Assembly: GCF_007971525.1 (NCBI RefSeq)
Contig: NZ_CP042437.1
Coordinates: 124,001-188,000 of the forward strand
Origin: Mucilaginibacter ginsenosidivorax
GTDB taxonomy: Bacteria; Bacteroidota; Bacteroidia; Sphingobacteriales; Sphingobacteriaceae
Length of the DNA: 64,000 bases
Reading direction: 5' to 3'
The position numbers were made by a program, and so were the translations under genes. The notes under the pieces were generated by a model. The model was not told the DNA's origin, did not search any database, and worked only from the letters and a program-made list of their open reading frames with translations. Of the stretch, positions 25,070 through 35,729 are shown in pieces; position 1 is the first letter of the stretch; the number at the start of each line of letters is the position of its first letter.

Positions 25070-28000
25070 ATGAACATAAACCCCGGAAAAGAAGTTGAAG
25101 AAAGTTTAGGCAGTACTGTGTTTGTACACTATTTATTTGAGCAACAGCTTCAACAAAAGCCTGATGCACTGGCTGTTACTTTTGGTAACAGGCAACTTAC
25201 TTACAGCCAGCTAAACCAGCAAGCCAATAACCTGGCCGCTGCTTTGTTATCACAATCGCGCAATTCGGCAGTTGTTGGGGTTAGTACAGTGCGGTGTGTT
25301 GAAACTATTATAAGTGTATTGGCCATACTTAAAGCCGGCAAAGCTTACCTACCGCTCGACCCGGATTACCCTAAAGACCGGCTGCAGCAAATAATTCTCG
25401 ATTCTGGTGTTGATACTTGTTTAGTAACCGAAAAACAGCTGTCATTATTTGAATCGCTGCCCATAAATCTTCTTTTATCAGATAAAACCTATCCGGCAGC
25501 TCCATCAGTAAACCAACCTGGCGGCGATGCCTACGTATTATACACCTCGGGCTCAACAGGTACGCCAAAAGGCGTTTTAATGGGCCATGCGGCATTAGTC
25601 AACCTGCTTTTATGGCAGCGGGAGCATTCCATTGCAACAATAGGGACCAACACGCTACAATTTGCCCCGCTTACGTTTGATGTATCCTTCCAGGAAATAT
25701 TTGCTACACTTACAACGGGTGGCACACTGGTGCTTATTGATGATGAATTACGTATCGACCCGGTAAAGCTTTTGCGTTGTATTGAAGATAACAGCATCAA
25801 CCGGATTTTCCTGCCCTTTGTGGTGCTGCAATACTTAACCGAAGCTGCCATTGCCAACAACCATATCCCCGCCTGCATACGGGAGGTAATGACAGCGGGC
25901 GAGCAATTAAAAATTACGCCACAAATTACGGCTTTTTTTAAGGGATTGCCCGGCGCAGTTTTATACAACCAGTACGGCCCTACCGAAACCCATGTGGTTA
26001 CGGAGTTAAAATTACATGGCGACCCTGCCCTATGGCCGGCATTACCAAGTATTGGCGTGCCGATAAGCCAAACCCAGATCCTGATTTTAGATGAAGCCCT
26101 TACACCTTTAGCAAAAGGCGAAACCGGCGAGCTTTGCGTTGCAGGCCTGAGCCTTGCAAATGGATACCTGAACAAACCAGGGCTAACGGCCGAAAAATTT
26201 ACCGAAATAACGGTCGAAAATAAAATTACCCGCATTTACCGCACCGGCGATTTGGCCCGCTACTTACCCGATGGCAATATTGAATACTTTGGCCGTAAAG
26301 ATACCCAGGTAAAAATCCGTGGCAACCGGGTAGAGTTGGGCGAGATTGAGGTGTTGCTCAATCAGCTCGGCAATATCCAACAATCGGTTGTTATTGCCCG
26401 CGAAGATGCAGCCGGTCAAAAGCGCCTTATAGCTTACCTGGTTTCGCAAACAGGCAAGCAGGATACAGCAGCCATAAGAGAAGCACTTGAGCAACAGCTG
26501 CCCGATTTTATGCTGCCATCGGCCTATGTATGGATAGATGAGCTTCCTAAAACCACCAGCGGCAAGATTGACAGAAAAGCGCTGCCCAACCCCGGTTTGG
26601 AACGGCCCGAACTTGCTGTATTGTATAAGGCCCCATCAACCCAGGCAGAAAAAAATATTACCGGTATATGGATAAGTTTATTGCAGTTAAACAAAATAGG
26701 GATCGACGATGATTTTTTCCTGTTGGGAGGCAACTCCCTGCTGGCCCTTAAAACTGTAGCTGCTTTAAAGCAGGAGTTAAACTTAGATGTGCCAATAACC
26801 AGGCTTTACCAGTACCCAACAATTAGCGGCCTCGTTAGCTTTTTAAGCGGCGGCAATAAGTCGGCCCCACTCCCATCTTTAATTAAAAAAAATACCGGGA
26901 CTGCCAATCATGATGTAGCCATCATCGGCATGGCCGGCAGGTTTCCGGGCGCAAATACTATTGACGAATTTTGGCAGCTGCTTTCCGGCGGTAAAGAAGC
27001 CATCACCTTTTTCTCAGCCGATGAAATAGATAAATCAATCCCGGTAAGTGTTAAAAACGACGCTGCCTATGTAAAAGCACGGGGCATTATTGATAAGGCA
27101 GATGAATTTGATGCCGGTTTCTTCGGATTCAACCCGCGAAATGCGGAACTGATGGATCCGCAGCACCGCATATTTTTAGAAATAGCCTGGGAAGTGTTGG
27201 AAAAAACCGGCTACCTGCCGCAAAAATATGCAGGCGCTGTAGGTGTTTTTGCCGGCTGCGGCTACAATACCTATTACAATAACAACGTGTTAACCAACCC
27301 AGAAATAGTTGCACGTACAGGCCATTTCCAGGTTAGGTTACTTAACGAGAAAGACTATATAGCAACCCGCACCGCATTCCAGCTGAATTTAGAAGGGCCT
27401 GCTGTCGCGGTTTATGCTGCCTGCTCCACCTCCTTATTGGCCATTGCGCAGGCTGTAACCAGCATTCGCAACGGGCAATGCAACGTGGTTATCGCGGGTG
27501 CAGCTTCTGTTACCTCGCCTATCAACAGCGGGCATTTTTATGAGGAAGGTTCTATCATGAGTAAAGATGGACATACCCGTACTTTTGATGCCCAGGCTAC
27601 CGGTACGGTATTTAGCGATGGCGCCGGGGTAGTGTTATTAAAATCATTAACCGATGCCAAAAGCGATGGCGATACCATTTACGCTGTAATTAAAGGCATA
27701 GGTATTAACAACGACGGTGCGGCTAAAAGCAGTTTTAGCGGCCCAAGCGCCCATGGACAGGCCGGGGCGATAGCTATGGCGATTGATGATGCCGGGATTG
27801 AAGCATCGGGCATTAGCTATGTAGAAGCCCATGGCACAGCTACACCGCTGGGCGATCCGATTGAGATAGAAGGTCTTAACCTGGCTTTTGGTACGCAGGA
27901 TAAAAAACAATTTTGCGCAATAGGCTCTATAAAAAGTAATATGGGGCACCTTACAGCTGCCTCGGGCGTAGCGGGCTTAATAAAAACAGTTTTGGCTATG

Positions 28001-31000
28001 CGCCACAAACAAATCCCGCCATCGTTATTCTATAGCAACATCAACCCCAATATCAATATTGCCGATAGCCCCTTTTATATCAACAACAAGTTGAAGGATT
28101 GGGAAACTGATACCGTCCGCCGGGCAGGTGTAAGCTCATTTGGTGTAGGCGGTACTAACGTACATGTTATTGTTGAAGAATTTGAGGATACCCCCATTCA
28201 ACCAGATGCAGGCAAGCCATTTAAACTTGTTACCTGGTCGGCCAAAACCGAAAGCAGCCTTAACGGTTATGCGGCAAAATTAGGCAGCTTTGTAAATGAA
28301 AACAAGGCGTTGAGCCTTGACGATATTGCTTACACCTTGCAAACTACCCGCGCCGGGTTTAACCAACGCAGGTTTATAGTTGCCGCCAGTAACGATGAGT
28401 TGGCAGCCAGGTTAAAAGCCTCGGAAACAGATCTGTCGGCATCAAAAAATTTAAAAACCGGTGTTACCGAGCTTGTATTTATGTTCCCCGGCCAGGGATC
28501 GCAGTATGCAAATATGGGGTTCAATTTGTACCAAACCGAACCTGTTTTTGCAACAGCCGTTGATGAATGCATGGCCCTGTTGAAAGGTACCATACATGAA
28601 AACCTGTTTGACATACTTTACCCTAAGGTTGCTGATAACCAGCTTGCCGAAAAAATAAAGCAAACACTTTATGCGCAGCCGGCCATATTTATTTTAGAAT
28701 ATGCAACAGCCAAACTCTGGATGAGCTTTGGCATACAACCCGGTGTGCTAATAGGCCATAGTGTAGGCGAATTTGTGGCCGCGCACCTGGCTGGAGTTTT
28801 TAGCCTTGCCGATGCCGTAAAATTGATTTCGGAAAGGGCGCGCCTGGTAAACAGCGTTCAGCCCGGCAGCATGCTCTCAGTACGTATGGAAGCCGAAAAA
28901 CTGGCAGGTATATTGCCATCTAAATTATCAATAGCAGCCATAAACACCCGTAAACTTTGCGTTGTGGCAGGCCCCGCCAACACCATCAATTCCTTTGCCG
29001 GGCAATTGGCAGAACAGGGTATCCCGGCCAGGTTATTACTTACCAGCCATGCTTTTCATTCGGCCATGATGGATGATATCGTGGCGCCATTTGAAGAGGT
29101 TGTAAAATCAATAAAATTAAACCAGCCCATAAAACCCATCGTATCTACCGTAACCGGCAAGTGGATGAGCGCCGCCGAAGCTACCGACCCTGCTTACTGG
29201 TCGCAGCATCTCCGGAAAACAGTACGCTTTGCCCAGGCATTGGATACTTTACAGGAAGATGAAGTACGCCTTTACTTAGAAACAGGCCCGGGCACCATTT
29301 TAGCTACACTTGCCCGGCAGCACATTGTTAATAAGGCAGTGCCCGTTGTAGCCGGGTTTGAACAAAACGAAACCAATACCGAGTATAAATCCGTATTAAA
29401 GGCAGTAGGGCAACTATGGCTTAACGGTATTGAACCGTATTGGGAAAATATTTATAACCATCAGCAGCGCAACAAAACAGACCTGCCAACTTATGCTTTT
29501 GATCATAAACGTTACTGGCTTGAACCAGCCGTTACGCTAAACAAAGTTGAAACCATAGCCGAAGCTGCTGCACACCAGCCAGAACCTATTACACCCCAGA
29601 TTATGCAAACGAGGAAAGATATATTGATTGATAAACTAAGGGCGATATTTGAAGACGCATCGGGCATCGAAATTGACGAAGCAGGCACCGGCTTAAGCTT
29701 CATCGAGATAGGCTTTGATTCGTTATCGCTTACGCAGATAGCTACCAACCTAAAAAAACAATTTAATGTACCTGTTACATTCCGTAAATTGTTTGAGGAG
29801 TATAACAGCCTGGTACTATTGGCATCGTATCTTGATGCAAACCTTGCTGCCGATTTGTTACAACCACAACCCGTTGCCCCCACCCATGCGGCGGCCACAC
29901 AGCAGCCTGTATTTGCAATGCCTGCATTTTCAGGCAATGGTGCGCCAGCTAATAACAACGACCTGATAATCAATTTAATATCACAACAACTCCAGTTATT
30001 AAGTAACCAGTTAGCGCTAATACAGGGCGGCAGCGCACTGGTAGCGCCACCTGCACCTGCTTATAATTCGGCAACGCCGGCTATAACTCCTGCTAAGCCA
30101 GATCACCGGGAACCGGAACTTACCGCTGAGGAACAGATTGAGATAAAAAAGCCGTTTGGCGCAACGGCCCGGATAGAAAAACAAACCCTGGAGCTTACCG
30201 AAAAGCAATCGGCATTTTTAGATGATCTGACTATAAAATACAACGCCAAAACAAAAAGCAGCAAGGCGCAAACCCAAAAAGATCGCCCCTATATGGCCGA
30301 TCCGAGGGTGGTAAGTGGTTTCAGGCCATTAACCAAGGAGGTTGTTTATCCTTTGGTGGTTAACAGATCAAAAGGGAGCCATGTATGGGATATTGACGGT
30401 AACGACTATGTTGATGCGCTTAACGGTTTTGGATCGAACCTTTTGGGTTACCAGGCCGATGTACTTAAAAAAGCGGTATTAGACCAGGTTGAAAAAGGCT
30501 ACGAAATTGGCCCCCAGCATGAACTGGCGGGCGATGTTTGCAAACTGATTTGCGAGTTTACCAACTTTGACCGCGCTGCGCTTTGTAATACGGGCTCCGA
30601 AGCAGTTTTAGGTGCTATGCGTATTGCGCGTACGGTAACCGGCCGGTCAATCATAGTAGCCTTTAGCGGATCGTACCATGGCATTAATGACGAGGTGATT
30701 GTGCGCGGCACAAAGAAGTTAAAAACCGTACCTGCGGCGCCCGGTATTATGCCCGAGGTGGTACAGAATATGTTGATACTGGATTATGGCACCGAAGAAT
30801 CGCTTAAAATTATAGCCGAAAGGGCGCACGAATTTGCCGCCGTACTGGTTGAACCGGTACAAAGCCGGCGGCCAGAATTTCAGCCCGTTGAATTCCTGCA
30901 AAAAGTTAGAGAGATTACCAGCCGTTCTGAAACCGTTTTGATATTCGACGAAGTAATTTCGGGCTTTAGGATGCATCCGGGCGGCGCACAGGCTATGTTT

Positions 31001-31699
31001 GGCATCAGGGCCGATTTGGGCACCTATGGTAAAGTAATTGGCGGTGGCATGCCTATTGGCGCCATTGCAGGCATCAGCAAATACATGGATGCACTGGATG
31101 GCGGTACCTGGCAGTACGGTGATGATTCGCAGCCCGAAGCCGGCGTAACTTATTTTGCCGGCACTTTTGTGCGGCATCCTTTGGCTTTGGCTGCCGGTAA
31201 GGCTACACTGCTTTATATGAAGGAAAAGGGCCCCGCCCTGCAGCAGGAATTGAATGACCGCACCAAACGCCTCTCTGATGCTTTAAACGCCATTTGCGAG
31301 GCCGAAGGTATACCTTTGTATTCGCCTTCTTTTGGATCCCTTTGGAAAATTAAATTTAAGTATGAATTGGCGTATGGCGAATTGCTGTTTACATTGATGC
31401 GCTTTAAAGGCATCCATATATGGGATTTGTTTCCGTGTTTTGTTACCGCGGCCCATACCGACGAAGAAATAGACCAGATTATTACCGCTTTTAAAGAAAG
31501 TGTTGCCGAGATGATTGAATCGGGTTTTATGCCATCAGAAAAACCGAAAACGGCAGTTAATACGCCGGTAAATTTGCCATCGGTGCCCCCTGTTCCCGGC
31601 GCAAAGCTTGGGCGCGATAAAGACGGCAACCCTGGCTGGTTTATCAGTGATAGCAACAATCCCGGAAAATTTTTACAAGTTAAGTTAAGCAGCAATTAA
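25070..31699 (+). CDS. Hybrid NRPS-PKS: A-PCP-KS-AT-ACP-aminotransferase
   Basis: 2209 residues. A (1-510): motifs YTSGSTGTPKGV, QYGPTETH, YRTGDL, GKIDRKALP; pocket read by eye D-V-Q-F-M-A-Q-V-V, near the proline code DVQFIAHVV. PCP Ser556. KS (613-1040): Cys785, His921, His960, all present. AT (about 1135-1430): GHSVGE Ser1231 and HAFH at 1327-1330, the malonyl signature. ACP Ser1551. A Pro/Gln-rich linker leads to a class-III aminotransferase (1740-2150) with PLP Lys1988 (GKVIGGG). No KR, DH or C domain. Expected action: load an amino acid, extend by malonyl, convert the beta-ketone to a beta-amine as in mycosubtilin synthetase MycA. Followed 1 bp later by C-A-PCP-TE. Confidence 0.92.
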   Translation: MNINPGKEVEESLGSTVFVHYLFEQQLQQKPDALAVTFGNRQLTYSQLNQQANNLAAALLSQSRNSAVVGVSTVRCVETIISVLAILKAGKAYLPLDPDYPKDRLQQIILDSGVDTCLVTEKQLSLFESLPINLLLSDKTYPAAPSVNQPGGDAYVLYTSGSTGTPKGVLMGHAALVNLLLWQREHSIATIGTNTLQFAPLTFDVSFQEIFATLTTGGTLVLIDDELRIDPVKLLRCIEDNSINRIFLPFVVLQYLTEAAIANNHIPACIREVMTAGEQLKITPQITAFFKGLPGAVLYNQYGPTETHVVTELKLHGDPALWPALPSIGVPISQTQILILDEALTPLAKGETGELCVAGLSLANGYLNKPGLTAEKFTEITVENKITRIYRTGDLARYLPDGNIEYFGRKDTQVKIRGNRVELGEIEVLLNQLGNIQQSVVIAREDAAGQKRLIAYLVSQTGKQDTAAIREALEQQLPDFMLPSAYVWIDELPKTTSGKIDRKALPNPGLERPELAVLYKAPSTQAEKNITGIWISLLQLNKIGIDDDFFLLGGNSLLALKTVAALKQELNLDVPITRLYQYPTISGLVSFLSGGNKSAPLPSLIKKNTGTANHDVAIIGMAGRFPGANTIDEFWQLLSGGKEAITFFSADEIDKSIPVSVKNDAAYVKARGIIDKADEFDAGFFGFNPRNAELMDPQHRIFLEIAWEVLEKTGYLPQKYAGAVGVFAGCGYNTYYNNNVLTNPEIVARTGHFQVRLLNEKDYIATRTAFQLNLEGPAVAVYAACSTSLLAIAQAVTSIRNGQCNVVIAGAASVTSPINSGHFYEEGSIMSKDGHTRTFDAQATGTVFSDGAGVVLLKSLTDAKSDGDTIYAVIKGIGINNDGAAKSSFSGPSAHGQAGAIAMAIDDAGIEASGISYVEAHGTATPLGDPIEIEGLNLAFGTQDKKQFCAIGSIKSNMGHLTAASGVAGLIKTVLAMRHKQIPPSLFYSNINPNINIADSPFYINNKLKDWETDTVRRAGVSSFGVGGTNVHVIVEEFEDTPIQPDAGKPFKLVTWSAKTESSLNGYAAKLGSFVNENKALSLDDIAYTLQTTRAGFNQRRFIVAASNDELAARLKASETDLSASKNLKTGVTELVFMFPGQGSQYANMGFNLYQTEPVFATAVDECMALLKGTIHENLFDILYPKVADNQLAEKIKQTLYAQPAIFILEYATAKLWMSFGIQPGVLIGHSVGEFVAAHLAGVFSLADAVKLISERARLVNSVQPGSMLSVRMEAEKLAGILPSKLSIAAINTRKLCVVAGPANTINSFAGQLAEQGIPARLLLTSHAFHSAMMDDIVAPFEEVVKSIKLNQPIKPIVSTVTGKWMSAAEATDPAYWSQHLRKTVRFAQALDTLQEDEVRLYLETGPGTILATLARQHIVNKAVPVVAGFEQNETNTEYKSVLKAVGQLWLNGIEPYWENIYNHQQRNKTDLPTYAFDHKRYWLEPAVTLNKVETIAEAAAHQPEPITPQIMQTRKDILIDKLRAIFEDASGIEIDEAGTGLSFIEIGFDSLSLTQIATNLKKQFNVPVTFRKLFEEYNSLVLLASYLDANLAADLLQPQPVAPTHAAATQQPVFAMPAFSGNGAPANNNDLIINLISQQLQLLSNQLALIQGGSALVAPPAPAYNSATPAITPAKPDHREPELTAEEQIEIKKPFGATARIEKQTLELTEKQSAFLDDLTIKYNAKTKSSKAQTQKDRPYMADPRVVSGFRPLTKEVVYPLVVNRSKGSHVWDIDGNDYVDALNGFGSNLLGYQADVLKKAVLDQVEKGYEIGPQHELAGDVCKLICEFTNFDRAALCNTGSEAVLGAMRIARTVTGRSIIVAFSGSYHGINDEVIVRGTKKLKTVPAAPGIMPEVVQNMLILDYGTEESLKIIAERAHEFAAVLVEPVQSRRPEFQPVEFLQKVREITSRSETVLIFDEVISGFRMHPGGAQAMFGIRADLGTYGKVIGGGMPIGAIAGISKYMDALDGGTWQYGDDSQPEAGVTYFAGTFVRHPLALAAGKATLLYMKEKGPALQQELNDRTKRLSDALNAICEAEGIPLYSPSFGSLWKIKFKYELAYGELLFTLMRFKGIHIWDLFPCFVTAAHTDEEIDQIITAFKESVAEMIESGFMPSEKPKTAVNTPVNLPSVPPVPGAKLGRDKDGNPGWFISDSNNPGKFLQVKLSSN

Positions 31700-31700
31700 A

Positions 31701-34700
31701 TTGGATACATCTTTTTCATACGATACAATCCCCGTAGAATTTGATCCCTTTGCAGGGCCGGAATTAGAGTCGGTTGCTCCTGTTACAGAATCGCAGCTGG
31801 AGATCTGGACGTCGTGCCTCATGGGCGGCGATGCTGCTAATTGCGCCTACAACGAATCGTTTTCGCTTACCTTGACCGGCTCATTAAATCACAACGCCAT
31901 GCTTGGCGCGTTACAGGATGTTGCTAACCGGCACCAGGCCTTGCGGTCATCTTTTAGCGCCGATGGAAAACATATCTGTATTTACCAAAGCACTACGTTA
32001 AATGTTGATTACCAGGACTTATGCGGCCAGTCATCTGCCGAACAGCAGCGTTTTATCAGCAATTTAAACAAACAGTTTGCTGTAACACCCTTTAATTTGG
32101 TTACCGGCCCGCTTTTTAAAGCAAGCCTGATCAAATTAGCCCCAAATGAGCATTTGTTAACACTCCTTGCCCACCATATTATTTGTGATGGCTGGTCGGT
32201 AGGTATTTTGATGCAGGATTTAAGTAAATTTTATTCGGCCTATGCCAGGGGCGAACAAATTCAACTGCCTCCTGCCCCGCTTTTTTCTGATTATGCTGCC
32301 GAACAACGGGCATTTGAACAAACCCGGGAATTTCACGAAACCGAGCAATACTGGCTTAACCAGTTTAAAGGAAGTAGTCATTACTTAAACCTGCCCACCG
32401 ATTTGCCGCGCCCGGCTATACGTACGTATAAAAGCCATAGGGATGATTTTAATTTAGATATGTTGCTGGCATTGCAACTAAAAAAACTGGGCAAAGCAAA
32501 CGGCACCAGTTTTGTAACTACCCTGCTGGCCGCCTTCGAGGTGTTTTTACAACAAATAACCGGTCATGACGAGGTTATCCTGGGTTTACCTGCTGCGGGG
32601 CAATCCGCAACGGGCAATTTCAGGCTGGTAGGGCATTGTGTAAACCTGCTTGCGTTACGAAGCCATCCCGATGGCGGGCAATCATTTAAAAGTTATTTAA
32701 AAGCCAGGAACACAGTCATACTGGATGCTTACGACCACCAGTTGTATACCTTTGGCAGCCTGCTCAAAAAGTTAAATATTCAGCGTGATGCCTCCCGCAT
32801 ACCATTGGTGCCTGTAATGTTTAACATTGACATGGGTATGGATGATGATGTGGCGTTTCACGGACTAACACACTACCTGCACAGCAATCCACGTGAGTAT
32901 GAAAGTTTCGAAATATTTGTAAATATCTCGGGCCGCGACGAATCGCTGGTACTGGAGTGGTCATACAACAGCCAATTGTTTCAATCATCAACCATCCGCA
33001 ATATGATGGATGAGTTTGAATTTCTGCTCAGGCAACTGGTAGCAAATCCTGATGTGTTGATTGGTAACATCACCTTAAAAAATAACGCTGCACTTATTGG
33101 CCAGCTAAACACCTGGAACCAAACCTACGCGCCTTATGATAAAAACAGACCCTTACACCAGGTAATTGCCGCGCAGGCAGCCACATTTAATAACAGCGTA
33201 GCCGTAAAATTTGGCCAAACCGAAGTAAGCTACCAGGACTTAAACCAAAAGGCAAATTGTTTTGCTGCCTTGCTGCTTGCACAGGGCGTTAAAAAAGGAG
33301 ATAAAGTTGCCTTTGCTGTTGATCGCTCGGCCCAAATGGTGGCGGTAATGTTGGGCATTATGAAAACCGGGGCAACCTATATCCCGCTTGACCCGCAATT
33401 CCCTTTAGGGCGTATTAATTACATGCTGGCCGATTCGGAAGCGGTTGTGCTGATAGTGTCTGAACAATATAAGGGTTATTATCAATCCAACGCCAGGGAG
33501 TTGATTTTGGAAACTGAATGGAAAAGCCTTAGCCAATACCCGGCAACCGACTCTGGTATTGAAGTGAATGGTGATGATATTGCCTATATCCTGTATACAT
33601 CCGGCTCCACCGGAAACCCCAAGGGTGTACAAATAGCGCACAGCAGCCTGGTAAACTTTTTATACAGCATGCAAAAAGAGCCGGGAATAACAGCTGCCGA
33701 TAAATTACTTGCTGTAACCACCGTTAGCTTTGATATATCGGGACTGGAATTGTTTTTGCCACTTATTGCCGGCGCCCAGGTAATTATTGCCGATAGCAAT
33801 TCGGCTAAAGACGGGCGGGTATTGCTTGACATCATCAGGAGCGAGGGTATAACCATAATGCAGGCCACACCTTACACCTGGCGCATTATGCTGGAGGCCG
33901 GGTGGGATAACACTACTCCCATAAAGGTACTGTGCGGCGGGGAAGCGCTGCCCAAAGAATTAGCCGACAGGATATTAAATGCCGCCGCGGGCCTATGGAA
34001 TGTTTACGGACCTACAGAAACCACCATATGGTCGACCATTAAGCAAATAAAAGCAGGTGATGAATTGATTACCGTAGGCCGGCCGATTGATAACACATCC
34101 ATCTACATTTTAGATAAATTCCTGAACCCCTTGCCGCCGGGCACCGCCGGCGAGATTTACATCGGCGGCGATGGCGTAGCCAAAGGTTACCTGAATCAAC
34201 CCGAACTTACTGTCGAAAAGTTTGTAAGCGATCCTTTTGCTGCCAACCCTGGTAGCAAAATGTACCGCACAGGCGACATGGGCCGGTTTATGGCCGACGG
34301 AGAAATTGAATGCCTTGGCCGGATCGACTCGCAAATCAAGATCCGCGGGTACCGCATCGAGGCCGGCGAGATAGAACACCAGCTGATTACTCAATACAAT
34401 GTTAAAGAAGCCATAGTTATAGCCCGGCCGGATAAAAACGGTATTGACAAGCTTGCTGCTTATATCGTGTTAAAAGACGGCTACCAGGGCGAGGGCGACA
34501 GTACACAAATAAAAGGATGGCGCAATGAGCTCAAAGGCCAGCTTCCTGAATATATGGTTCCTGATGATTTTATCATTGTGCAGGCTATGCCGTTAACGCC
34601 GAATGGCAAGATAGATAAAAAAGCGCTGGCCAATGAGCATACCAAACCGGCCGAAAGCATAAACCTGTTTATTTCGCCACGTACCGATGTAGAAAAATTA

Positions 34701-35729
34701 GTTGCCGATATCTGGTCGGAATTTTTAGAAATCAGGAACATTGGCATTTACGATAATTTTTTTGAGCTTGGCGGCCATTCGCTTATAGCCGTACAGGTAA
34801 TGACCCGGATTGAAAAACTGACCGGTAAACGCCTGCCGCTTGCTGCCCTGCTTGAAAACTCGACAATCGAAAAACTGGCTTTAATGCTGGAAATGGATGG
34901 CAAATCTATTGTTTGGGATTCGTTGGTGCCTATAAAACCAACAGGTACCAAAATGCCAATTTACATTGTACACGGCGCCGGCTTAAATGTGCTGTTGTTT
35001 AACGCTCTTGCCCTGAATATGGATGCCGACCAGCCGGTTTACGGCCTGCAGGCAAAAGGCCTTAATGGTATAGACGAACCGCTGGACAATATTGTTGACA
35101 TAGCTGCACATTATAACGCCTCTATCATGGCTCAAAACCCAACCGGGCCGTATGCGCTGGCAGGTTATTCTTTTGGTGGCATCATCGCCTTTGAAATGGC
35201 CAGGCAGTTTGAAGCAATGGGCAAACAGGTAAAAATGCTGGCTATGTTTGATACTTTTGCATACAGATCGCCCTTCTACGATCCACTCCCAACCCAGTAC
35301 ATCAAACGGGGGAAATTTTTTATGCGGAAGCTGGCCTATAATTTATCATTTAAAGATGGCGTGGCCCAAACCCTGGCGCACCATACTACCGGGCTGAAAC
35401 GCCGCCTTACCAAAACAGTATGGAAAATCACTAAAGATGAAGAGCAGGAAGGCTTTTTTGGTTACTCCAACAAAATAGATGAAATGAACCTTCTTGCCGA
35501 AAGGAGATATCAGCTTAAACCTTATGATATCAAGATAGAACTTTTCCGTGCCGAAAAACATACGTTTTACATGGATGATTTTGAATATCTTGGATGGCAA
35601 CAATATGCGTTAAAAGGGGTAAGTGTACATAAAATACCTGGTGAGCATAATACTATTTTTAAAGCGCCTAACGACAAGGTATTTGCCAATAGCCTGCAAA
35701 AATGCCTTGATGAGGCCGCAAAAAAATAA
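31701..35729 (+). CDS. NRPS module C-A-PCP-TE, terminal
   Basis: 1342 residues from a TTG at 31701, one base after the hybrid's stop; the C domain starts so early that no later ATG is acceptable. C domain (about 20-440): HHIICDG at 158-164, the LCL-like form, so it should accept the upstream intermediate. A domain (about 480-985): YTSGSTGNPKGV, YGPTETT, YRTGDM; pocket by eye D-I-L-Q-L-G-V-I-W, near the glycine code. PCP Ser1027 (GGHSL). TE: GYSFGG Ser1157 and His1316 (PGEHN). It should couple the beta-amino acyl chain to glycine and release it by hydrolysis or cyclisation. The A-PCP-TE part is a paralogue of the 18786-21443 gene. Confidence 0.9.
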   Translation: MDTSFSYDTIPVEFDPFAGPELESVAPVTESQLEIWTSCLMGGDAANCAYNESFSLTLTGSLNHNAMLGALQDVANRHQALRSSFSADGKHICIYQSTTLNVDYQDLCGQSSAEQQRFISNLNKQFAVTPFNLVTGPLFKASLIKLAPNEHLLTLLAHHIICDGWSVGILMQDLSKFYSAYARGEQIQLPPAPLFSDYAAEQRAFEQTREFHETEQYWLNQFKGSSHYLNLPTDLPRPAIRTYKSHRDDFNLDMLLALQLKKLGKANGTSFVTTLLAAFEVFLQQITGHDEVILGLPAAGQSATGNFRLVGHCVNLLALRSHPDGGQSFKSYLKARNTVILDAYDHQLYTFGSLLKKLNIQRDASRIPLVPVMFNIDMGMDDDVAFHGLTHYLHSNPREYESFEIFVNISGRDESLVLEWSYNSQLFQSSTIRNMMDEFEFLLRQLVANPDVLIGNITLKNNAALIGQLNTWNQTYAPYDKNRPLHQVIAAQAATFNNSVAVKFGQTEVSYQDLNQKANCFAALLLAQGVKKGDKVAFAVDRSAQMVAVMLGIMKTGATYIPLDPQFPLGRINYMLADSEAVVLIVSEQYKGYYQSNARELILETEWKSLSQYPATDSGIEVNGDDIAYILYTSGSTGNPKGVQIAHSSLVNFLYSMQKEPGITAADKLLAVTTVSFDISGLELFLPLIAGAQVIIADSNSAKDGRVLLDIIRSEGITIMQATPYTWRIMLEAGWDNTTPIKVLCGGEALPKELADRILNAAAGLWNVYGPTETTIWSTIKQIKAGDELITVGRPIDNTSIYILDKFLNPLPPGTAGEIYIGGDGVAKGYLNQPELTVEKFVSDPFAANPGSKMYRTGDMGRFMADGEIECLGRIDSQIKIRGYRIEAGEIEHQLITQYNVKEAIVIARPDKNGIDKLAAYIVLKDGYQGEGDSTQIKGWRNELKGQLPEYMVPDDFIIVQAMPLTPNGKIDKKALANEHTKPAESINLFISPRTDVEKLVADIWSEFLEIRNIGIYDNFFELGGHSLIAVQVMTRIEKLTGKRLPLAALLENSTIEKLALMLEMDGKSIVWDSLVPIKPTGTKMPIYIVHGAGLNVLLFNALALNMDADQPVYGLQAKGLNGIDEPLDNIVDIAAHYNASIMAQNPTGPYALAGYSFGGIIAFEMARQFEAMGKQVKMLAMFDTFAYRSPFYDPLPTQYIKRGKFFMRKLAYNLSFKDGVAQTLAHHTTGLKRRLTKTVWKITKDEEQEGFFGYSNKIDEMNLLAERRYQLKPYDIKIELFRAEKHTFYMDDFEYLGWQQYALKGVSVHKIPGEHNTIFKAPNDKVFANSLQKCLDEAAKK

